The notes beneath the pieces were generated by a model. The model saw only the letters and a list, made by a program, of their open reading frames with translations. It ran no database searches and was not told the origin of the DNA. This document shows, piece after piece, positions 6,194 through 10,453 of a DNA stretch of 10,453 bases; positions within the stretch are counted from its first letter, which is position 1; the number at the start of each line of letters is the position of its first letter. The stretch lies in contig JAUWSP010000045.1 of assembly GCA_030610025.1 (NCBI GenBank), positions 1 through 10,453 on the forward strand, read 5' to 3'. Both the position numbers and the translations under genes were made by a program. The DNA comes from Acidobacteriota bacterium (GTDB lineage: Bacteria > Acidobacteriota > Thermoanaerobaculia > Multivoradales > JAHEKO01).

Positions 6194-8152
6194 TCACTCG
6201 CGCATCTTCTTCACTGGCAGATACACCAGCAGGTAGGCGAGAGCCGGGTACATGATGAGGCTGAGCCAGAACCTGGGCGTAATACTGCCCGCCATCTTCT
6301 GGTGAAAGGCGATCATCGGCGGGTAGAAGTCGCCTCCGAGCACCAGGAAGGCCAGCGCCACGGCCATCAGGGCCTCACCGGCGATGAACCCCGACGACAG
6401 CAGGATTCCCGTGTTCTCCGCTTTGGTCTTCTCCTCCTCGGTGGCGTCGCTACGCTTTGCCCACCACTCGAAGAGCGCGCGAAGCAGGCCGCCGACGAAG
6501 ATCGCCGCTGTGGAGTAGAAGGGCAGGTACATGCCCACTGCGACCAGCATCGGTGAGGGCGAGCCGATCAGGATCAAGCCCACCGCGAGAAACATCCCGA
6601 CGATGACCAACGGCCAGGCCATCTCGCCTCCGACGATGCCGGTGGCCATGAGGGCCATGAGCCCGGCCTGGGGCGCCGGCAGCTCTGCCGAGCCGATGTG
6701 GTAGACCTTGTCGAGGGCCATCAGTGGGAAAGCCAGGACGGATGCGGCGACGATGACGCCGATGATCTCGCCGATCTCCATGCGCCACGGCGTGCCACCG
6801 AGAATATGCCCGACTTTGAGATCCTGCATCATGTCACCGGCGACTCCTGCCACGCAGCAGACCACCCCTGCGACACCCAGCACCGCAGCGACTCCCTTGA
6901 TGCCGGTCAGGCCCATCAACACCATGAGCACGGCCGAGATCAACAGGGCGCTCAGCGTGAGGCCGGAGATCGGGTTGTTGGAGCTGCCGATCAGGGCCAC
7001 CAGGTAACCGGCCACGGCGGCAAACAGGAAGCCGAGAACCACCATGACCGCGGTCAGAACCAGCGCTCCGGGCACACTCTGGGCGAAGTAGTAGTAGAGG
7101 AAAAAGGTGGCGACGGCCATGACCCCGATCGCCATGAAGATCTTCTTGAAGTCCAGATCCTTCTCTGTACGAAGGACCTCCTCGCCGCCGCTTTTGGCAG
7201 TGAGGTCCTTGAGGGCTTTGCCGATGCCGGCGATCAGCGAGCCGCGCAGGTTCCACAGCGTGTAGAAAGCGGCCACGATCATGGTGCCCACCGCCAGTGG
7301 CCGAACCTGCTTCGACCAGATATCTGTTGCCAGATTCAGCAAGGAGGCATCATCGAGTCCCTCAGCCAGGGAAGGGTTGAGGAACACTGCCAGCGGCACC
7401 AGCATCCACCACCCCAGCACGGCGCCAGCGAACAGCACAGCCGACACCCTCATGCCGACGATGAACCCCACGCCGACCAGTGCCGGCGAGGCGGAGGGCG
7501 TCTCCAGCAAGATACCTCCCCCGTACTGAATCTTGTTCCCCAGGATCTCGATATTGGACTTGCCGAAAGTGTAGAACTTCTGGACGCTCGATTCCACAAA
7601 CTGAATGCCGTTGGAGTTCTTGAAGAGCTCCCACAGCGCCGCCAGGCCCATGGCGCCGAAAACAGCCGCGGCACCTGTCTGGCCGCCCTGCCCGGCTTTG
7701 ACGATCTCGGCCGCTGCGACGCTCTCCGGAAACGGAAGATCAGCCTCCACGACCAGTGTCCGGCGCAGAACGATGACGAAAAGAACGCCGAGAATGCCAC
7801 CGATCATCATGATCGCGGTGGACTCCCAGTAGTGCAGAGACTCCCAGGCTCCACTGATGACAAAGGCCGGAATGGTGAAGATGGCACCGGCCACCAGGGC
7901 TTCTCCAACCGAAGCGGTAGTCCGCGCCACGTTCTCCTCGAGCACCGTGCCGTTGAAGAGACGCAGAGCCGCCATCGCCACCACCGCAGCTGGAAATGTC
8001 GCTGCAACCGTGAGTCCAGCCTTCATACCCAGGTATGCATTTGCCGCTCCCAGACCGACTGCCATCAGCACACCCAACAGCACCGCCTTGAGCGTCAGCT
8101 CCGCCATCGTTGTCGATGCAGGAACAAACGGTTGATCGGTATTCTTGGCCAT
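6194..8152 (-). CDS. OPT-family oligopeptide transporter
   Basis: A 652-residue integral membrane protein of the bacterial oligopeptide transporter (OPT) family, proton-coupled secondary carriers thought to take up small peptides or, in some branches, metal chelates. There are around 14 or more hydrophobic segments across the length, starting near residue 20 (LKAVLLGVLMAVGLGAANAY). Family features are LGMKAGLTVAATFPAAVV (41-58), FPESVAAAEIVKAG (141-154), NPISGLTLSALLISA (393-407), AGDMMQDLKVGHILGG (438-453) and SPSPMLVAVGMYLP (531-544). A charged loop near 310-335 splits the two halves. The length matches the bacterial subfamily. GGAGG five bases before the ATG at 8152 supports the start. The gene is divergent from pepD, whose product cleaves dipeptides, which suggests peptide uptake and use. 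The substrate cannot be read from sequence. Confidence 0.93.
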   Translation of the reverse strand: MAKNTDQPFVPASTTMAELTLKAVLLGVLMAVGLGAANAYLGMKAGLTVAATFPAAVVAMAALRLFNGTVLEENVARTTASVGEALVAGAIFTIPAFVISGAWESLHYWESTAIMMIGGILGVLFVIVLRRTLVVEADLPFPESVAAAEIVKAGQGGQTGAAAVFGAMGLAALWELFKNSNGIQFVESSVQKFYTFGKSNIEILGNKIQYGGGILLETPSASPALVGVGFIVGMRVSAVLFAGAVLGWWMLVPLAVFLNPSLAEGLDDASLLNLATDIWSKQVRPLAVGTMIVAAFYTLWNLRGSLIAGIGKALKDLTAKSGGEEVLRTEKDLDFKKIFMAIGVMAVATFFLYYYFAQSVPGALVLTAVMVVLGFLFAAVAGYLVALIGSSNNPISGLTLSALLISAVLMVLMGLTGIKGVAAVLGVAGVVCCVAGVAGDMMQDLKVGHILGGTPWRMEIGEIIGVIVAASVLAFPLMALDKVYHIGSAELPAPQAGLMALMATGIVGGEMAWPLVIVGMFLAVGLILIGSPSPMLVAVGMYLPFYSTAAIFVGGLLRALFEWWAKRSDATEEEKTKAENTGILLSSGFIAGEALMAVALAFLVLGGDFYPPMIAFHQKMAGSITPRFWLSLIMYPALAYLLVYLPVKKMRE

Positions 8153-8185
8153 TCAGCCCTCCCGAGAAAGTCGAAAATCCTGGCG

Positions 8186-8191
8186 ATTCTA
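8186..8191 (-). promoter_or_regulatory. Candidate -10 element for the OPT transporter
   Basis: On the minus strand TAGAAT (5/6 match to TATAAT) lies 33 bases upstream of the transporter ATG. No good -35 hexamer is seen at 16-18 bases, so this is a weak call. A run of six T lies just upstream of it on the same strand. Confidence 0.35.
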
Positions 8192-8238
8192 TCCGAAAAA
8201 AGACCCCAGCAGCAGCCCAGCCACGAGCCGGCAAGCGA

Positions 8239-8244
8239 TACAAT
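8239..8244 (+). promoter_or_regulatory. Candidate -10 element for pepD
   Basis: TACAAT (5/6 match to TATAAT) lies 25 bases before the pepD ATG. This would give a short leader of about 19 nt that contains little more than the ribosome site. No -35 match is present at the usual distance, so an activator may be needed or the call may be wrong. Confidence 0.4.
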
Positions 8245-8254
8245 ACCCCTGAAC

Positions 8255-8265
8255 AGGAGGAGGAG
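8255..8265 (+). promoter_or_regulatory. Ribosome binding site of pepD
   Basis: AGGAGGAGGAG, an extended Shine-Dalgarno sequence, ends four bases before the ATG at 8270. It fixes the pepD start there; the same reading frame is open for about 1.5 kb further upstream, antisense to the transporter gene. Confidence 0.85.
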
Positions 8266-8269
8266 CGAA

Positions 8270-9730
8270 ATGACTTTCGTATCAGATCTGGAACCCAAGT
8301 CCCTGTGGCGACATTTTGACCAGATTCTCACCATCCCGCGCGGTTCGAAGGAAGAGGACCGCATTCGAGCCTACGTAGTCGCCCAGGCCGAAGAGGTGGG
8401 TCTGCCTTTCCAAGTGGACGGAACCGGCAACGTCGTGGTCAGCAAGCCAGCAACGGCAGGCTACGAGGATCGACCGGTCACCATCCTGCAAAGCCATCTG
8501 GATATGGTCAACGAGAAGAACTCCGACGTCGATCACGACTTCGACAAAGATCCCATCCAACCCAGAGAAGACGGCGAGTATCTGACCGCCTCGGGCACCA
8601 CACTGGGCTCGGACAACGGCATCGGGGTCGCAGCCATGCTGGCCATCATGGAGGCTGATGATCTCACTCACGGCCCCCTCGAGCTGCTCTTCACAATCGA
8701 CGAGGAGACCGGCCTCACCGGCGCCGCGAACCTGGATCCCGAGATGCTGCGAGGTCGCCGACTCATCAACCTCGACTCCGAGGAGGAGGGCAGCCTGTGT
8801 GTCGGCTGTGCCGGCGGTGCCGACAGCGAGATTTCCTTACCCATCTCCAAGAGTTCTGCTCCCGAAGGCTCTGTTGCCCTGAAGGTCGAGCTCAAGGGCC
8901 TCAAGGGGGGGCACTCGGGGATCGACATTCATCTGCAGCGGGGCAACGCGACCCAGCTCCTTGCCCGGGCCCTGTGGGCCGTTGGGCAGGAGACACCATT
9001 CCACCTGGCAAGTCTCGAGGGCGGGAACAAGCACAATGCAGTGCCCCGTGAGGCCTCGGCCGTGGTGGTGCTCGACGCTCAGAGTCGAGCGGCTTTCGAA
9101 GAGGCGGTGACTGGCAGGCTCGAGGCCATTTGTGAGGAGTTCCGTCCTGCCGAACCCGGTGCACAGTTTTCGATTTCGCAGGTCGACGTACCCGAGGAGG
9201 TCTGGGACCATGAATCGACAGGCAAGGTCATGGCGTTGGTCGTGGCACTACCCCATGGCGTGATCTCCATGAGCTACGACATCCCGGGCCTGGTCGAAAC
9301 CAGCACCAATCTCGCAACTGTCAAGGCTCAGAACGGGACCGTGGCCATCGGACTCTCGAGTCGCAGCTCCGTTGCATCGGCTCTCGAGGCACTCCGGCAA
9401 CGGATTCGGTCTGCTGCCAGCCTGGCCGGTGCCCGTGTCGAAGAAGGCGATGGCTATCCCGGTTGGAAGCCCGACCTGCAATCCGAGCTCCTTCAGGTGG
9501 TGCGCCAGGTTCACGAGCGGGAGATTGGAACGGATCCGAAGATCGAGGCCATTCATGCGGGTCTGGAATGTGGTCTGATCGGCGAGATGATCCCGGGCAT
9601 GGACATGATCTCCTTCGGGCCCCAGATCGAGTTCCCCCACTCGCCCGACGAACGGGTGAAGATCGCGTCGGTCGACAGGTTCTACAAGTTGCTGGCGGCC
9701 ACTCTGGAGGAACTTGCCACCGCGAGCTGA
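8270..9730 (+). CDS. pepD: Aminoacyl-histidine dipeptidase PepD (peptidase M20C)
   Basis: A 486-residue zinc metallopeptidase (E. coli PepD 485 aa) that hydrolyses Xaa-His and many other dipeptides in the cytoplasm. The metal and catalytic residues are all in place, each four positions earlier than in E. coli: SHLDMV with His76 and Asp78, GSDNGIG with Asp115, TIDEETGLTGA with Glu145/Glu146, LDSEEEG with Asp169, and FPHSPDE with His457 near the C-terminus. The lid-domain motif GLKGGHSGIDIHLQRGNA is also present. The start is set by the strong AGGAGGAGGAG just upstream; the longer in-frame opening to the left is an antisense artefact. The gene is divergent from an OPT transporter (117-nt shared region), a sensible pairing for peptide import and cleavage. 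ubiX follows after 7 nt and is probably co-transcribed. Confidence 0.97.
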   Translation: MTFVSDLEPKSLWRHFDQILTIPRGSKEEDRIRAYVVAQAEEVGLPFQVDGTGNVVVSKPATAGYEDRPVTILQSHLDMVNEKNSDVDHDFDKDPIQPREDGEYLTASGTTLGSDNGIGVAAMLAIMEADDLTHGPLELLFTIDEETGLTGAANLDPEMLRGRRLINLDSEEEGSLCVGCAGGADSEISLPISKSSAPEGSVALKVELKGLKGGHSGIDIHLQRGNATQLLARALWAVGQETPFHLASLEGGNKHNAVPREASAVVVLDAQSRAAFEEAVTGRLEAICEEFRPAEPGAQFSISQVDVPEEVWDHESTGKVMALVVALPHGVISMSYDIPGLVETSTNLATVKAQNGTVAIGLSSRSSVASALEALRQRIRSAASLAGARVEEGDGYPGWKPDLQSELLQVVRQVHEREIGTDPKIEAIHAGLECGLIGEMIPGMDMISFGPQIEFPHSPDERVKIASVDRFYKLLAATLEELATAS

Positions 9731-9737
9731 GGCGCGT

Positions 9738-10343
9738 GTGAAGCATCGCCTGGCCCTGCTGGTGACCGGAGCGTCCGGCATGGCCTTGCCCAAAGCTGTG
9801 CTCACAGCCATGGCGCGGAGCCCGGAGGTGGAGAGGGTCCATCTGGTGGTTTCGCGTGGGGCCAGTCAAGTGCTGCAGCATGAGCTTTCTCGCCGCGCCA
9901 CGGGAGCTGCCGATCTCATCGATACTGGCGACTTGACGGAGGCCGCGCGCGACAAGATCAGCGTTCACAGCAACAACGAGCTCGACGCCGCCATCTCTTC
10001 TGGCTCCTATCGCCTGACCGGGACGGCGGTGATCCCGTGTAGCGCTGGAACCCTGGGCGCCCTCGCCACTGGCTCTGCCGGCACACTCATCCATCGGGCT
10101 GGAGCCGTCGCCCTCAAGGAGCAGTGGCCGTTGGTGCTCGGCTTTCGCGAGACTCCCCTGACCACGATCCACCTGGAGAACCTCAGGAGACTCGCCTACC
10201 TACGAGCCGTGATTCTGCCCCCAGTACCCGCGTTCTATGTCGGCGGAGAAGATTTCAACCGCTTTTTGGACCACTACGTCCTGCGCGTACTCGACCACCT
10301 AGCCATCCACCAGCCCGGAGACGACGGCCTCCGTTGGTCCTAA
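9738..10343 (+). CDS. ubiX: Flavin prenyltransferase UbiX
   Basis: UbiX attaches a dimethylallyl group to reduced FMN, making the prenylated flavin cofactor used by UbiD-type decarboxylases. From the GTG at 9738 the protein has 201 residues (E. coli 189). Motifs: LLVTGASGM (7-15), VVSRGA (37-42), Glu49, ELDAAISSGSYR (81-92), IPCSAGTLGALATG (99-112), ALKEQWPLVL, RETPLTTIHLENLRRL (137-152) and PPVPAFY. GAGG five bases before the GTG supports this start; an ATG at 9714 would add eight residues and overlap pepD by 17 nt with no visible ribosome site. The gene is 7 nt behind pepD, a loose functional match, so co-transcription may be simple packing. No ubiD is in view; it may lie elsewhere, since ubiquinone, menaquinone and aromatic decarboxylation routes can all use the cofactor. 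Confidence 0.95.
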   Translation: MKHRLALLVTGASGMALPKAVLTAMARSPEVERVHLVVSRGASQVLQHELSRRATGAADLIDTGDLTEAARDKISVHSNNELDAAISSGSYRLTGTAVIPCSAGTLGALATGSAGTLIHRAGAVALKEQWPLVLGFRETPLTTIHLENLRRLAYLRAVILPPVPAFYVGGEDFNRFLDHYVLRVLDHLAIHQPGDDGLRWS

Positions 10344-10453
10344 AGAGCAATCTCTAAACGTTATCTTCTGACGGTCCATCTGGGGGGTCCGCAGGGGGAC
10401 GGCGATGGCTTTGTAGGACCGCCTTTTGCGGGCTCCCGCGGGAGGGGGCAAGC
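10344..10453. other. Unassigned GC-rich non-coding stretch with inverted repeats
   Basis: No supported reading frame. Just after ubiX is a small AGAG-CAAT-CTCT stem. Then CGGTCC (10372-10377) pairs with GGACCG (10416-10421), enclosing a second small stem GTCC/GGAC (10387-10390, 10397-10400), and CCTTTT follows directly. This could act as a weak terminator for the pepD-ubiX transcript. Near the edge is a perfect 12-bp palindrome CTCCCGCGGGAG (10433-10444). A structured RNA that continues past the window cannot be excluded; I do not recognise a known family. Confidence 0.35.

Noticed and set aside
8198..8207. Minus-strand T6 run as a terminator or phase-variable tract
   Set aside because: It sits upstream of the OPT gene, with no strong hairpin before it and no gene ending there; a six-base run is too short to argue for phase variation.
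6698..8269. Long open frame on the plus strand, in frame with and upstream of pepD (together about 1010 codons)
   Set aside because: It is antisense to the well-supported OPT transporter; its residues are His/Gln/Arg-rich, as expected from reading biased GC-rich codons backwards; the strong ribosome site at 8255-8265 marks the true pepD start.
10391..10453. Start of a GEMM (cyclic dinucleotide) riboswitch or other known RNA
   Set aside because: A few bases (ACAAAGCC on the minus strand, GGGCAAGC on the plus strand) recall the motif, but the required paired regions and order are not there; tmRNA and SRP RNA ends did not fit either.

Overview
The window carries eleven protein genes packed almost end to end on high-GC DNA. 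Nine lie on the minus strand, reading right to left from about 8150 to 1, and two lie on the plus strand from 8270 to 10343. The gene content suggests a Gram-negative-type bacterium with an MglA/MglB polarity module, such as Acidobacteriota (Thermoanaerobaculia or Holophagae-like) or Myxococcota. That assignment is an inference from gene families; there is no rRNA marker.

Minus strand, in order of transcription: an OPT-family oligopeptide transporter (8152-6194); a stand-alone PqqD-like protein (6165-5758); a NYN ribonuclease-fold protein fused to a C-terminal OST-HTH/LOTUS domain behind a long arginine-rich disordered N-terminus (5671-4511); a Roadblock/LC7 protein of the MglB type (4401-3907); the small Ras-like GTPase MglA (3774-3190); an unnamed TPR protein with a helical, HTH-like N-terminus (3164-2538); a YvcK/CofD-family protein (2605-1532); the bifunctional UDP-GlcNAc enzyme GlmU (1471-77); and the first 21 codons of GlmS (64-1, cut by the window edge). 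From mglB to glmS the spacings are short or overlapping, so this may be one or two operons. It would join a cell-polarity switch to amino-sugar and envelope precursor synthesis: GlmS makes glucosamine-6-P, GlmU makes UDP-GlcNAc, and YvcK-type proteins are linked to cell-wall homeostasis in Firmicutes and Actinobacteria.

Plus strand: the M20C dipeptidase PepD (8270-9730), divergent from the OPT transporter, followed 7 nt later by the flavin prenyltransferase UbiX (9738-10343). The OPT/pepD divergon fits peptide uptake plus intracellular dipeptide hydrolysis. The last 110 bases have no gene but are rich in inverted repeats.

The most interesting non-coding signals flank mglB. Upstream (4444-4489) there are four copies of a CCTTGA half-site in a symmetric layout over a candidate promoter. 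Downstream (3874-3903), between mglB and mglA, there is a perfect 8-bp inverted repeat. Among the proteins, the points worth following are the conserved-looking acidic tail of MglB, the altered acidic site of the NYN domain, the overlap between the TPR gene and yvcK, and the orphan PqqD. I found no mobile element, CRISPR array, tRNA or rRNA.
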